Source: VBAS01 sp963773465
Lineage (GTDB): Bacteria; Bacteroidota; Bacteroidia; Chitinophagales; Chitinophagaceae
Direction: 5' to 3'
Length of the DNA: 64,000 nucleotides
NCBI GenBank assembly: GCA_963773465.1
Contig: CAVZBF010000002.1
Span: 1,426,001 to 1,490,000, forward strand
The notes under the pieces were generated by a model. The model was not told the DNA's origin, did not search any database, and saw nothing but the letters and a program-made list of their open reading frames with translations. The position numbers and the translations under genes are program-made. Below are positions 1 through 8,556 of this stretch, piece by piece; the stretch's first letter is position 1, and each line of letters starts with the position of its first letter.

Positions 1-1
1 C

Positions 2-109
2 AAGGGAAAAACATGGAAATTGATACTTCCTTCAATAGAAAATAAGGTCTTCAATTTATCTGTTTCAGGCAACGTGATTTATGCCATACCCAGAGCGGGA
101 GGATGTTGA
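2..109 (+). CDS. C-terminal end of a BNR/Asp-box-like protein (5' partial)
   Basis: Reading frame 2 is open from the window edge and ends in TGA at 107-109, giving 35 residues that begin KGKTWKLILPS. The GKTW tetrapeptide is typical of Asp-box (BNR/sortilin-like) beta-propeller repeats, and the tail NLSVSGNVIYAIPR reads like a last propeller strand. Only the tail is visible, so the family is a guess. A propeller lipoprotein lies about 750 bp downstream but belongs to a different repeat class. Confidence 0.4.
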   Translation, partial: KGKTWKLILPSIENKVFNLSVSGNVIYAIPRAGGC

Positions 110-206
110 AAAATCAGATTAACATTCATGCATTGTTTAAAATTACCGCAGATGGCGGATATGATTAATTGTGCGCAAGCTGAAAAAAAATAAAAAAATA
201 AAAAAT

Positions 207-643
207 ATGAAAAAAAGTATAATGATATTGATGATGGTGACAACAGGATTTTTTTGCTTCGGGCAAAGCAGTAAGATTCCGTTTATACAGGAAATTTGGA
301 TTCGGTAAAAGCTAAAGATGTTATCCCACGCGAACCTAATGGCCCAACCAAAGCCGGACTTGCTAAAGCAATCGAGACCGGAACGATTTATAATTCTACA
401 TCGCCTTATCACAATGTTTCGCATGAATTTACTTATCTGGTGGCTATGCGGGATTATTGTAATAAAACTTTATCGCAAATGCGTGATAATGGTGAAGTGA
501 ATAAGAAGCTTTCTAAGAAATTGAAAAGGGAATTGTCAAAGGCTAAGGCAGAATTAGCTTCAGCAAAATATAATGGTTTAAAAATTGAGTCGGACTACTA
601 TGAACTATTTTTAAAAAAGATCAATGATCAATTTAGGGATTAA
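207..643 (+). CDS. Small secreted hypothetical protein, frameshifted near the N-terminus
   Basis: An ATG at 207 opens a clear signal peptide (MKKSIMILMMVTTGFFCFGQ), but that frame stops at about 305. The adjacent frame then runs to a TAA at 641-643 and encodes NLDSVKAKDVIPREPNGPTKAGLAKAIETG followed by a charged region rich in Lys and Leu, probably helical. The two pieces join naturally near 275-290 if one base is inserted or lost. The mature part would be about 120 residues. I do not recognise the family. The 296 TTG start of the shorter frame is unlikely because it leaves the signal peptide unused. Confidence 0.5.
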
Positions 644-667
644 TGTTAGTAACTTTTTTTAAATTCT

Positions 668-760
668 AAGTCTGATTATCAAAAGTTCTATGATCTTTTA
701 GCTGATCAAACTATGTTTGATTCCATTGAATTCGATATTAAGATCGTATCAAAAAAATAA
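668..760 (+). CDS. Possible C-terminal fragment of the preceding secreted protein
   Basis: An open stretch of 30 codons (KSDYQKFYDLLADQTMFDSI...) ends at TAA 758-760. It is in the same frame as the gene ending at 643, separated from it by two in-frame stops and an A/T-rich stretch with homopolymers. It looks coding in composition, and with two compensating indels it would extend the upstream protein by about 37 residues. This is inference only. Confidence 0.25.
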   Translation, partial: KSDYQKFYDLLADQTMFDSIEFDIKIVSKK

Positions 761-863
761 ATAGCTGAATCCTTAAAAGACTTTAACTAAATCAGATCAT
801 GTTATTCTATTCCGGTAAAATAGCTCTTAGGTTTTTGAAATTCTTACGTAATTAAAAGAAATT

Positions 864-2114
864 ATGAAATACGTACACGTTTTTACTTTTCTGACAATAT
901 TAATTTTTGGCACTGCCTGCAACGGGCAAGTTAAAAAAGACTTACCAAAAGAAAAGGTAAATGAATCAAACAAGATATCTGATGCACATCCAAAACTTAT
1001 AAAAACCATCGGCAACCCCAGATATGGCAATGTTCAATGTGGCCTGCAGGACAAAGCCGGTAACCTTTGGTTCGGAACCACAGAAAATGGTCTTTATAAA
1101 TATGACGGAAAATCGTTTAGCCAATTTTTAGTGGCCGATGGGCTAAACAGTAATAATATTTATGCCATTTTGGAAGATAAAGATGGTAAAATCTGGATAG
1201 GTACTGAAGCGGGAGTTTGTCTTTACGATGGTAAAACATTTGCTAAAATCGAGATTCCTTTACCAAAAAACCTGCCTCCCAACAAGAATCGCAATACGCA
1301 ACTGAATGGTATTCAGTATAATGCAGGCAAAAAGCGGAAAACTATGGTTCGCAACAATTGATGGTGTTTATATCTACGATGGCAAATCTTTTACTCCGTT
1401 TATAGTTAATGAGGCGCAGGTGGTTATATGAGCAGTAACAATAACGTGGAACAAATTTTAGAAGATAAAGCAGGTAACATTTGGTTTGGTGGACGAGAGT
1501 AACGAAGGTGTGTATCGTTACGATGGTAAATCTGTAATCAACATTAAACTAAAGGAATTATTTCAAAATGGGCCAAAGCCAAAAGCTCATAATTGGGCAT
1601 GGCCTCAATTGCAAGACAAAAACGGGAATATTTGGTTCAGCAATTGGGGTGGGGTCTACCGGTATGATGGCAAATCATTTACAAGTTTTACAAAAAAAGA
1701 TGGCTTATCCGGTGACATGGTTGCCCGAATTATAGAAGACAAAAAGGGAAACCTTTGGTTTGGTGGTGCTGGACTTAGCCGTTACGATGGTAAATCTTTC
1801 ACTCGTTTTACAACAAAAGATGGACTACCCAATCAAGGGGTTTGGTCAATTTTGGAAGATAAAACTGGAAATCTTTGGGTGGGTACGAGAGAAACAGGTC
1901 TCTACCTTTACGATGGAAAAACATTTATTACTTATTCGGAATATAAACACTAGCCTGTAACGGACAAACAAAAGCAACGAACTGCAACATCGTATTGGTA
2001 ATGGTGCGGGATTTTGGAAGCTAACGATGGTAGTATTTGGTTTGGATCTATGAACGGAGTGTATCGTTATGATGAAAGACCATCACGCACTTTAAAAGTA
2101 AAGAGGGTCATTAA
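864..2114 (+). CDS. Two-component-regulator-propeller (Reg_prop) lipoprotein, several frameshifts
   Basis: The start at 864 gives MKYVHVFTFLTILIFGTACNG with a lipobox (F-G-T-A-C), so a lipidated envelope protein. It is followed by repeated blades of the form GNLWFGT..G(L/V)YRYDGKSF, seen near 1060, 1190, 1480, 1620, 1750, 1870 and 2030. These are Reg_prop (PF07494) repeats, normally the periplasmic sensor half of hybrid two-component systems, here without kinase parts. The frame breaks near 1335, 1430, 1490, 1960-2010 and 2075. After the last shift the reading ends with a last strand and TAA at 2112-2114, giving about 415 residues. The breaks lie in conserved blades, so they are probably sequencing errors, although gene decay cannot be excluded. 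Confidence 0.75.
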
Positions 2115-2607
2115 TGATATGTATAGCCGACAATTTTTAAGATGGAAATATTCTTCAGGCGGTACATTTTTCGGCATAAACAAGCAGTCGGCATATTTAC
2201 CCGGTAGACTTTTTATTTTAGATTTTACACCTTTGTTGATATGAGGCGTTGATGTGTAGCTTAGCCTACCAACAAATGATATATTCTGGTAACTTCAGTT
2301 GTTTTTACTCCTCGCACAAGCTATGCTGCATACCAGCAAAGACTTAAAAAGAATATTTAAACTGTTTGAGAATGTTCTGAAGAAGACTGATTAGATGGCG
2401 AAGAAGTTGATTCACTGAGAGGTTTTCATTATACTGCGTTCAGCTTGAAACAATACAGTTTCAGACTTGTTACGATCAATCATACCAACTGTAACAATTA
2501 TGGAATGTCCTTTTCTTAAAATCGTTCGCTGAGTGTACCGGAAACGGACAATTTCTTTTTCCTCTCAGGTTATAAATAATTGTCGGGCAATTCATTTCTT
2601 AAGTGGC
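2115..2607. other. Intergenic stretch with nothing recognised
   Basis: About 490 bases between the propeller lipoprotein and the next short gene. I see no convincing long reading frame, hairpin terminator or known repeat. It could be decayed coding sequence. Confidence 0.4.
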
Positions 2608-2631
2608 ATGTTTTTGAATGGTAAAAATCAA

Positions 2632-2922
2632 ATGGACCCGATCAACCGAAACCTGGAGAGCCGCCTTTGGACATTAATGGCAAAAAAACTTACGGGGGAA
2701 ACCTCGCAGGATGAACTGATCGAATTGGAAGGATTGGTTCAAAAAGTTCCGAATGCTCATTACGTTATAGAGATCCTGATTCTTTGGTGGCAACTTTCAG
2801 AAAAATCAGGTAAAGAGCAGGCAGAACAGGCGGTGGCTGATCTGCTATCACAATTAGAAAAGGAAAATGAAATGTTTCGTCCAAACAAAAAAGGAAGAAT
2901 TGATAATTTATGTCTTGCTTAA
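2632..2922 (+). CDS. N-terminal 'L-W-LMAKKLTGETS' domain protein, probably truncated
   Basis: The frame encodes MDPINRNLESRLWTLMAKKLTGETSQDELIELEGL..., the short helical N-terminal domain that Bacteroidota proteins such as FecR-type anti-sigma factors and some FtsX-type permeases carry before their main domain. Here the protein ends after about 96 residues with no membrane or FecR domain. ATG 2632 is preferred; 2608 is also possible. An IS91-type element begins within 230 bp downstream, so truncation by insertion or deletion is likely. It could instead be a small stand-alone protein. Confidence 0.45.
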   Translation: MDPINRNLESRLWTLMAKKLTGETSQDELIELEGLVQKVPNAHYVIEILILWWQLSEKSGKEQAEQAVADLLSQLEKENEMFRPNKKGRIDNLCLA

Positions 2923-3149
2923 ATTGAATTGCTTTATTATGCTGAATTGATCCATCTTTCAAATTGTATTGTCCTAGCGACGATGTAAAATTATAACACT
3001 AGTTTGTTGATTTTCAAACTTTGAAAATTTCAGAAATCGCAGCTTATATCATAAATTAGAGTGTTGAACCAACATCGCCTATTCAGGCGCTGAGTTTTTA
3101 GATTCTTATATCTTGTAGTTTGTTTTTTAATTTATAAAACTATAAGATC

Positions 3150-4072
3150 ATGGAAAAAAAACATTAAGTCCGCAGGCTATTGCGGCATTAGAAAAAACCA
3201 GTCAGTATCTATCAATTGGTCATTACAGCCCACTTACCATTCGTAATTATCTTTCTGAGTTACGCTATCTGTTCGTTTATTATGCTGACGTCAATCCGCA
3301 AGATTTTACCGAAGAAATGACACTGCGGTATTTATTGTACCTGGCAAAGACTCTTGGATGCAGCCGTGTAAAATGCAGAATGGCTGCGCAAAGTATTTCT
3401 TTCTTTTTTCGTCATGTATTGAAGCTACCTTATGTAGTTCCTTCTCTTATTTATCCACGGCAGAGCAGCAAGCTGCCGCCGGTGATGAATGCACAGGAAA
3501 TAAAAACACTCATTGATTCCATTAAAAACATCAAGCATCGCACAGTTGTAATGCTTTTATACAGCACCGGTATGCGTCTGAGTGAAATTGCTTCTTTGAA
3601 GATTACTGATATAGACAGTAAGAACATGCGTATTAAAGTGGTGCAGGGCAAGGGAGCTAAAGATCGCTATACTATTTTATCTGAAGCGGTATTGCAGGAA
3701 CTCAGGGCTTATTACATTATATACAAACCCGTAATATATTTATTCAATGGCTCCCGCAGAGGTTGCCCTATCAGTCACCGCAGCATACAGCATCTTGTTC
3801 AAACCGCATTGGCAAAAGCCGGGCTTGACAGTAAAAATTTTACAGTACATACTATCCGACACAGTTTTGCAACACATCTTGTAGATCATGGCACGGATCT
3901 GCATACCGTAAAAGAACTTCTGGGACATAGCACTTTGCAAACCACCATGCGCTACATGCATCTTACTACCACACGCAGACAGGGAATCATCAATCCCTAT
4001 GATGCTTTACCGCAGGGAAAAGAAAACACATCAACATCACCTAAAAAAACAAATCCGATAGCTATCGGATGA
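3150..4072 (+). CDS. Tyrosine recombinase (phage integrase family) of the IS91-type element
   Basis: The C-terminal catalytic domain has the expected residues: Arg in GMRLSEI, H-x-x-R in HTIRHSFATHL, and the H...Y pair in LLGHSTLQTTMRYMH. The N-terminal SAM-like DNA-binding domain (YLSIGHYSPLTIRNYLSELR) begins at ATG 3150 but is shifted by one base in an A-run at about 3153-3160; the uninterrupted frame starts at 3317. The full length is about 307 residues, normal for the family. A TCCGATAGCTATCGGA palindrome lies inside the last codons (4053-4070). The protein presumably assists transposition of, or resolves, the neighbouring element; its exact role in IS91 elements is not settled. Confidence 0.85.
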
Positions 4073-4079
4073 TGCTGGT

Positions 4080-5246
4080 ATGTTATCTTATACAAAGCCC
4101 CGTGCTACAGTGCAGCAGATATTAAAGCAACATGCAGCATCAGCTACAGCCACAAATGTTCACGTGCAAAATGTTTTGCATCGTTTAAGAATATGCCGTA
4201 CACCGGCACTTGGTTATCATGTTTACCGGTGCAGTGATGATCAATGCGGGCATATAAAATATCAATACCATAGTTGCAGAGACAGACATTGCCCTAATTG
4301 TGGTGCCATAAAAAAACAAGAATGGATAGAAGCACGAACACAGGAACTGCTGCCCCTAAAATACTATCACGTAGTATTTACATTGCCTCTTGAGTTGAAC
4401 AGTTTAGTAATGGGTCATCGAAAGATTTTATATAAACTCCTCTTCGATGCATCCGCTCAAACATTGCTCTGTTTTGCAAAGGATCCAAAATATCTTGGAG
4501 CAACTCCCGGCATCATCAGTGTGCTGCATACTTGGGGGCAGCAATTGAGTTTTCATCCGCATATTCATTGCATTGTAAGTGGTGGAGGTATTACAGGTAA
4601 TAATGGCTGGAAGAATGCAACAAAGAATGAATGGCGCTTTTTGTTTCCTGTTAAGGCAATGAGCATTGTTTACAGAGCAAAGTTTTTACAGGCATTAAAA
4701 CAAATGATTGATAATGGTGAAGTAATACTGCCAGATAAAACAGGTGCAAAAAAATTGTTCGACTTACTGTATCATAAAGACTGGATAGTATATGCCAAAG
4801 CCTCTTTCGGCGGACCGCATGCCGTCATTGAATACTTGGGAAGATACACGCATAAGGTAGCCATCAGTAATCATCGGATAGGCAGCATTAATGACGATGA
4901 TACCGTCACTTTTGCCTATAAAGATTATGCAGATGATAATAAACAAAAGCAAATGACGCTTAGCAATGCTGAATTTATTCGTCGCTTCTGCCAGCATATA
5001 TTGCCTAAGCGGTTTACCAAAATAAGAACATACGGCTACCTGAGTAACAGAAATCGTCACCAACGCATTAATCAAGTGCTCAAAAAAATGAAACTGCCTT
5101 TGCATAAGGGACTGGTGAAAGTGCCACTGCAGATGCGTCTGCTGCGTCAGTTCGGTATTGACATAAAGCAGTGCCCCTGTTGTAAAAACAAAACCCTGCA
5201 ACTGGTGCTGGCTTATTATCCGTGGAAGCGATCCGATGATAGTTGA
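4080..5246 (+). CDS. IS91-family transposase (HUH endonuclease, Y2 type)
   Basis: The 388-residue protein has the IS91 layout. An N-terminal zinc-binding region has Cys at 39, 51, 56, 66, 71 and 74 (CRDRHCPNC). The HUH motif is at 161-163 (FHPHIHCIV), and a two-tyrosine motif YLGRY gives Tyr252 and Tyr256. A C-terminal CPCC cluster is at 365-368. All catalytic residues are present, so the protein looks functional. HUH transposases nick one strand and transpose by rolling circle, often mobilising adjacent DNA. ATG 4080 lies 7 bases after the recombinase stop, which suggests co-translation. Confidence 0.93.
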   Translation: MLSYTKPRATVQQILKQHAASATATNVHVQNVLHRLRICRTPALGYHVYRCSDDQCGHIKYQYHSCRDRHCPNCGAIKKQEWIEARTQELLPLKYYHVVFTLPLELNSLVMGHRKILYKLLFDASAQTLLCFAKDPKYLGATPGIISVLHTWGQQLSFHPHIHCIVSGGGITGNNGWKNATKNEWRFLFPVKAMSIVYRAKFLQALKQMIDNGEVILPDKTGAKKLFDLLYHKDWIVYAKASFGGPHAVIEYLGRYTHKVAISNHRIGSINDDDTVTFAYKDYADDNKQKQMTLSNAEFIRRFCQHILPKRFTKIRTYGYLSNRNRHQRINQVLKKMKLPLHKGLVKVPLQMRLLRQFGIDIKQCPCCKNKTLQLVLAYYPWKRSDDS

Positions 5247-5522
5247 GCAAGAAAAAATGCCGACAAACCGTACCCTGTCAATCAACGTTGATCGACGTAA
5301 CAGGATAACTATACCTCTTTAAAAAACATTTTAGGCAGACTCAGAAACAGAAATGAAAAAAATGTAAATTTAATCATCCATTGATCCTGTACTTGATAAG
5401 TTAACACCACAGCAATGGTTGAATAAACAAAAACAAATCTTAAAACATAAACAAATTGAAAAGATGAGGTTGATACTTACTTCCCAATAAGCAAGCTTAC
5501 GGCGAAGTCGGTCAACCCAAAA
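5247..5522. other. Right flank of the IS91-type element, no gene seen
   Basis: A/T-rich sequence with no convincing gene. It probably includes the right end of the element, but no defined terminus could be placed. Confidence 0.35.
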
Positions 5523-5587
5523 GTATACCACAATGCCCCGCAAAATATTCTATACGGCGGGGCCTTATCGGGGGGCATTGCGGATAC
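5523..5587. repeat. Large imperfect palindrome (CAATGCCCC arms)
   Basis: The left arm GTATACCACAATGCCCC and the right arm GGGGGCATTGCGGATAC form a stem with a 9-bp perfect core (CAATGCCCC/GGGGCATTG). A second stem, CCCCGC...GCGGGG, lies inside. It could be the hairpin at a rolling-circle element end, a terminator, or a small palindromic repeat. Confidence 0.5.
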
Positions 5588-5656
5588 TTTTCTATTTGTT
5601 GTTCGCCATGCTACATGACAGCTTTTAAACTAATATAATATCTTCTTTTCTTCTGT

Positions 5657-5815
5657 ATGCAATCTTGCTCGACAAGTGAAGGAAAAAAAGTGCAGAATCA
5701 AAAAATCTACTTCGACACTGTTTACATTGCAAATACTGATATGCTAAAGAGCAACCATATACCGGACAGCGTTTTCCAAATGAAACATCTAAAGAAACTT
5801 TTACGCCGTTGTTAG
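5657..5815 (+). CDS. Short lipoprotein-like reading frame ending in the 17-nt repeat
   Basis: A 52-residue frame starts MQSCSTSEGKKVQNQ and ends ...LKKLLRRC, with its TAG inside the direct repeat at 5800-5816. Upstream in the same frame, ATG 5615 would give MTAFKLI-stop-YLLFFCMQSC, which reads as a lipoprotein signal sequence interrupted by one stop codon. The true gene may therefore begin at 5615 with a sequence error. I do not recognise the product. The C-terminal residues are encoded by the repeat, so the coding end may be an accident of repeat insertion. Confidence 0.35.
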   Translation: MQSCSTSEGKKVQNQKIYFDTVYIANTDMLKSNHIPDSVFQMKHLKKLLRRC

Positions 5816-5816
5816 T
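5800..5816 (+). repeat. 17-nt direct repeat, copy 1 (TTTACGCCGTTGTTAGT)
   Basis: Exactly identical to 6488-6504. The pair brackets one gene. The end CGTTGTTAG resembles the R' side of integron attC sites, but the last bases do not fit GTTRRRY. Confidence 0.7.
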
Positions 5817-5926
5817 GAAAAGCTTTCCGCACAATCCTTAATTATCATATAAAAATTTGGTACCTTATAACGTTGAAAACATTATTTATGGGCTGTTGCC
5901 AAAAGTTCGTGAAAACATTTGCTGGT

Positions 5927-6436
5927 ATGAAGCTGGTTCTCTTATTGACCGCTGCATTCTTTACATTATCAGGTATGACCGCGAAACGCGCCAACTTTTC
6001 TGGTAAATGGAAATTAAATGAGTCGAAAAGTGTCCGCGGAAACTCTCTTTGCATATACGATGCGGGTGATCGTATGCGGTCTAATACAATGAATATAGCC
6101 GCACATGCAGATTTTCTTACTATCGACGTGGTAAGTTCGTCTCCTGGCGGGGCGCTGGTTACAAGACGCGAGAAACTGACCTTCGACGGTAAAGAAAGTG
6201 AAGTTACTCATATCAGAAGAGGGAAGACGTTTACCGCAAAGTGGTCAGATGATGGCAAAAATTTGACTGTTAACTCGCTTGTATACCTCGATATAAATGG
6301 TAAAAAACAAGAATTTAAAGTAACAGAGGTTTGGAAGTTGATCAATGATGGAAAGTCTATTTCTCTTCAGGCCAATGCAACATCAACCTTCTTCGGTGAG
6401 CGTGCCTGGAAGTTCGTATACGATAAAGCCAGTTAG
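5927..6436 (+). CDS. Secreted SGKWKLN-type hypothetical protein (lipocalin-like)
   Basis: The frame is open from TTG 5873. I choose ATG 5927 because it begins a standard signal peptide (MKLVLLLTAAFFTLSGMTA), followed directly by the mature sequence FSGKWKLNESKS. Proteins opening with SGKWKLN(K/E)xKS are common secreted proteins in Chitinophagaceae and are predicted to form a small beta-barrel; their function is unknown. The body alternates beta strands (AKWSDDGKNLTVNSL, KFKVTEVWKLINDGKSISL) and ends FVYDKAS. The gene sits alone between two 17-nt direct repeats 688 bp apart, which gives it a cassette-like look. Confidence 0.7.
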   Translation: MKLVLLLTAAFFTLSGMTAKRANFSGKWKLNESKSVRGNSLCIYDAGDRMRSNTMNIAAHADFLTIDVVSSSPGGALVTRREKLTFDGKESEVTHIRRGKTFTAKWSDDGKNLTVNSLVYLDINGKKQEFKVTEVWKLINDGKSISLQANATSTFFGERAWKFVYDKAS

Positions 6437-6487
6437 CATTCAAAAACATTTTTTGCGCAAGTCCGAATTAGGTCGCTTGTGCTACCA

Positions 6488-6504
6488 TTTACGCCGTTGT
6501 TAGT
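6488..6504 (+). repeat. 17-nt direct repeat, copy 2
   Basis: Identical to 5800-5816. Just upstream (6452-6480) lies a short stem GCGCAAG...CTTGTGC, which could fold as part of a recombination site, but no matching R'' box was found. Confidence 0.7.
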
Positions 6505-6651
6505 ATGCCGCATAGCTCATGTGTATGGCATATCAACAACCGGAATCAATGCAGCTCGGTTTGTTGGTGCAGTTTCCCATTGTCGAATTGTTCTCAAACT
6601 TAAGCACCTACAATGGCGCAAAATTAAATCCAAGTTCTTTTCTGTCTGCAA

Positions 6652-7488
6652 TTACTTCATTGAGTAATTGAATGAGAATTGGTAGATGGGCAATGAATAA
6701 TCGATCTCCGGTTTCTTTGCGTATTTATAATAAAGCACTTTGATATTTACCAGGCTGTTTATTTCTACTCCCCACCCGATGGAATAACCATAATACTTTC
6801 CATTGGTTTCGATTGCCGGTAAAAATTCTTTTAGCTGCGAAGGATTTGTATAACACCCGATATATCGCAAGGCCAGCCAAAATATTCCTACATTTTTAGA
6901 ATTGTTTCTTTCCCATGCACCGGTTTGAAAATAAAATCCTACGACGCCAAAACTATTTAAGAAATTTATCGGCTTACCCGTTGAAGGATCTGTTGATGGC
7001 CCTATTTTTTGACCGGTCAATATCCTTTCTCCAAAATGATAAAGGATACCGGCTCTTGTATACTTTTGAGATTTTCTTTTAAAAAAGATCACGCCATCAA
7101 TTGATAAGTTAGCAAGTCCACTAAGTGGGTTAATGAAATTTGTTACCAACTGGTCATTGTTTCGATTTAACATTGCGCTTTGTCCATTCTGAAAATTATT
7201 TGATGAAACCCCACTGTATATAGAAAGAGGAATGGCAAATTTGCCGGGCTCACCTATATATAGCCGGATAAATCTTGCCGAAGCATTTACCTGTCCATTG
7301 TTTATAATGTCAATAAAACCTGAGGTGAGGATTTCGGGTTTGTAGGGAGGTTTTGCATTGTGAGTTGGAAATTGAACCTGATTATTAGGTATTGTATCTT
7401 TGATTTTTGCAAGGGCCATTGAATCTTTTGCCTGTGAAAAGGCAATATCAGGTAGGAGCCAAAATAATATTGGCAGAAGTGACTTCAT
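6652..7488 (-). CDS. Outer-membrane-type hypothetical protein
   Basis: 278 residues with an N-terminal signal peptide (MKSLLPILFWLLPDIAFSQ). The mature protein alternates amphipathic strands rich in aromatic residues (FIRLYIGEPGKFAIPLSIYSG, GVVGFYFQTGAWERN, ISLPIYQFSFNYSMK-like end) and finishes in an aromatic-terminated strand, as outer-membrane beta barrels do. I do not recognise a specific family. It is the last of three minus-strand genes but is separated from the other two by a strong hairpin terminator, so it may have its own promoter. Confidence 0.6.
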   Translation of the reverse strand: MKSLLPILFWLLPDIAFSQAKDSMALAKIKDTIPNNQVQFPTHNAKPPYKPEILTSGFIDIINNGQVNASARFIRLYIGEPGKFAIPLSIYSGVSSNNFQNGQSAMLNRNNDQLVTNFINPLSGLANLSIDGVIFFKRKSQKYTRAGILYHFGERILTGQKIGPSTDPSTGKPINFLNSFGVVGFYFQTGAWERNNSKNVGIFWLALRYIGCYTNPSQLKEFLPAIETNGKYYGYSIGWGVEINSLVNIKVLYYKYAKKPEIDYSLPIYQFSFNYSMK

Positions 7489-7506
7489 GGCTATTTAAAA
7501 ATAATA

Positions 7507-7530
7507 TACGGGGCCCGAAGAGGCCCCGTA
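7507..7530 (-). terminator. Rho-independent terminator
   Basis: Perfect 9-bp stem TACGGGGCC / GGCCCCGTA with loop CGAAGA. On the minus strand it follows the 99-residue gene and is followed by TATATTATTTTT. Confidence 0.85.
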
Positions 7531-7533
7531 TGA

Positions 7534-7833
7534 TTAACTCTTCACAATTTCAAGCAATCTTTTTGAATAAAGAAAAAACATTATCATCATAAAAATCTGA
7601 AGGATTATTCCAAACCATGGGTAGCGATCCTTAACCTCATTGTCTTTTGCAACTTGGATTTGCTTTTGCAGATAGCTTTCCAACATTCTGAAAAAGGCAT
7701 ATCCATAAAAAATTAAAATAAATAATGTCATGCTAAATTTGATCTCTATATCCTTAATATACTTCAAGAAAAAAATTGGAATCGCAAGTAGTAAAATCTG
7801 GATAAATAATGTTACTCTGCTTTTTGCTCTCAT
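7534..7833 (-). CDS. Small membrane protein (three predicted TM segments)
   Basis: 99 residues. Hydrophobic segments at about 8-24 (VTLFIQILLLAIPIFFL), 33-48 (FSMTLFILIFYGYAFF) and 74-90 (FGIILQIFMMIMFFLYS), with a charged loop KQIQVAKDNEVKDRYPW between the last two. No family recognised. It lies 15 bp downstream of a secreted protein with a hydrophobic C-terminal hairpin, and a terminator closes the pair, so the two are probably co-transcribed. A small TM protein following such a protein could be an immunity or accessory partner; this is inference. Confidence 0.6.
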   Translation of the reverse strand: MRAKSRVTLFIQILLLAIPIFFLKYIKDIEIKFSMTLFILIFYGYAFFRMLESYLQKQIQVAKDNEVKDRYPWFGIILQIFMMIMFFLYSKRLLEIVKS

Positions 7834-7848
7834 ATAAATGATTTTTAT

Positions 7849-8556
7849 TTAATCTTCATTAGCATTCCAAATGCAAATTCCGATATCAATTGCGGCAATT
7901 GCAAGCCCAAACCATCCAAATTTTCGACTTACTGATTTTAATAATTTCTTAATTGCCGCTATAGTCGCTGGCCAATTACCATTATTTATTGCATTAACGA
8001 TAGCCGTAAAGCCCCCAAGAATCGCCGCTGCATCCGTGATAGTTTCCCAAAAACAATTAGCAATTTCCGAGGGCGAAATTCTTCCAGTCGTGCCGCAACG
8101 AATTTGAATCTTGGTTAATAAACTGCTCCTAATCGAAACCCATCTCGAGTCGTTTGAGGACATTCCCTGAAAATATGCCCGCTTAATAATGTTCATTCGA
8201 TCAGTTTCTGAAATATCCCATAACCAGGCGTTTTCTTGTTTCAAATATAAACCAAAGGCAATATGCTCAGCCATTTTCTGATCTGAGAATTCCGGATCAA
8301 GACCGTAACTTAAAATCACTTTATTGACATCTTCGTTAGATTCTGTTGAACTTAACGCATTTCTAAAATCTCCAACCCTATTACCTAATTGGTTACTAAA
8401 ATCAACGTGAATATCCCACTCATTATTCGTGACGCTTGAAATCCAATTAATAAAATCATTGTTATCAACAAGGTAGTCAACTGGCGCGTTTGGCCTTTGT
8501 GAAAAACATAATAGACTTGTAACACAAACACAAATTAAAAAACTGAGCTTTTTCAT
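7849..8556 (-). CDS. Secreted protein with hydrophobic C-terminal hairpin, function unknown
   Basis: 235 residues. Signal peptide MKKLSFLICVCVTSLLCFS, then a soluble acidic N-terminal region (about 25-150), then a C-terminal part with two hydrophobic Ala/Gly/Ile-rich segments (ITDAAAILGGFTAIVNAIN and FGWFGLAIAAIDIGICIWN). These are separated by a basic amphipathic stretch (WPATIAAIKKLLKSVSRK). Cys residues at about 152, 166 and 228 could pair. This layout resembles secreted pore-forming peptides with a leader domain, but I cannot assign it to any named family. The next gene is a small TM protein. Confidence 0.6.
   Translation of the reverse strand: MKKLSFLICVCVTSLLCFSQRPNAPVDYLVDNNDFINWISSVTNNEWDIHVDFSNQLGNRVGDFRNALSSTESNEDVNKVILSYGLDPEFSDQKMAEHIAFGLYLKQENAWLWDISETDRMNIIKRAYFQGMSSNDSRWVSIRSSLLTKIQIRCGTTGRISPSEIANCFWETITDAAAILGGFTAIVNAINNGNWPATIAAIKKLLKSVSRKFGWFGLAIAAIDIGICIWNANED

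Larger units (their letters stand above)
3076..5320 (+). mobile_element. IS91-type element: tyrosine recombinase plus HUH/Y2 transposase
   Basis: Two tightly spaced genes (7 bp apart) encode a phage-integrase-type recombinase and an IS91-family transposase. This two-gene arrangement is familiar in Bacteroidota IS91 elements. The outer limits are not certain, since IS91 elements lack terminal inverted repeats and do not duplicate the target. A small hairpin, CGCCT-ATTC-AGGCG, lies at 3076-3089 on the left, and non-coding sequence follows the transposase on the right. The limits given are approximate. Confidence 0.7.

Noticed and set aside
5800..6504. True integron cassette array
   Set aside because: Bases after GTTAG do not match GTTRRRY, no R'' partner box was found and there is no integron integrase; only one gene is bracketed.
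7407..8107. Plus-strand frames overlapping the minus-strand secreted-protein genes
   Set aside because: No signal peptides or domains; the minus-strand proteins have clear signal sequences and a fitting terminator.
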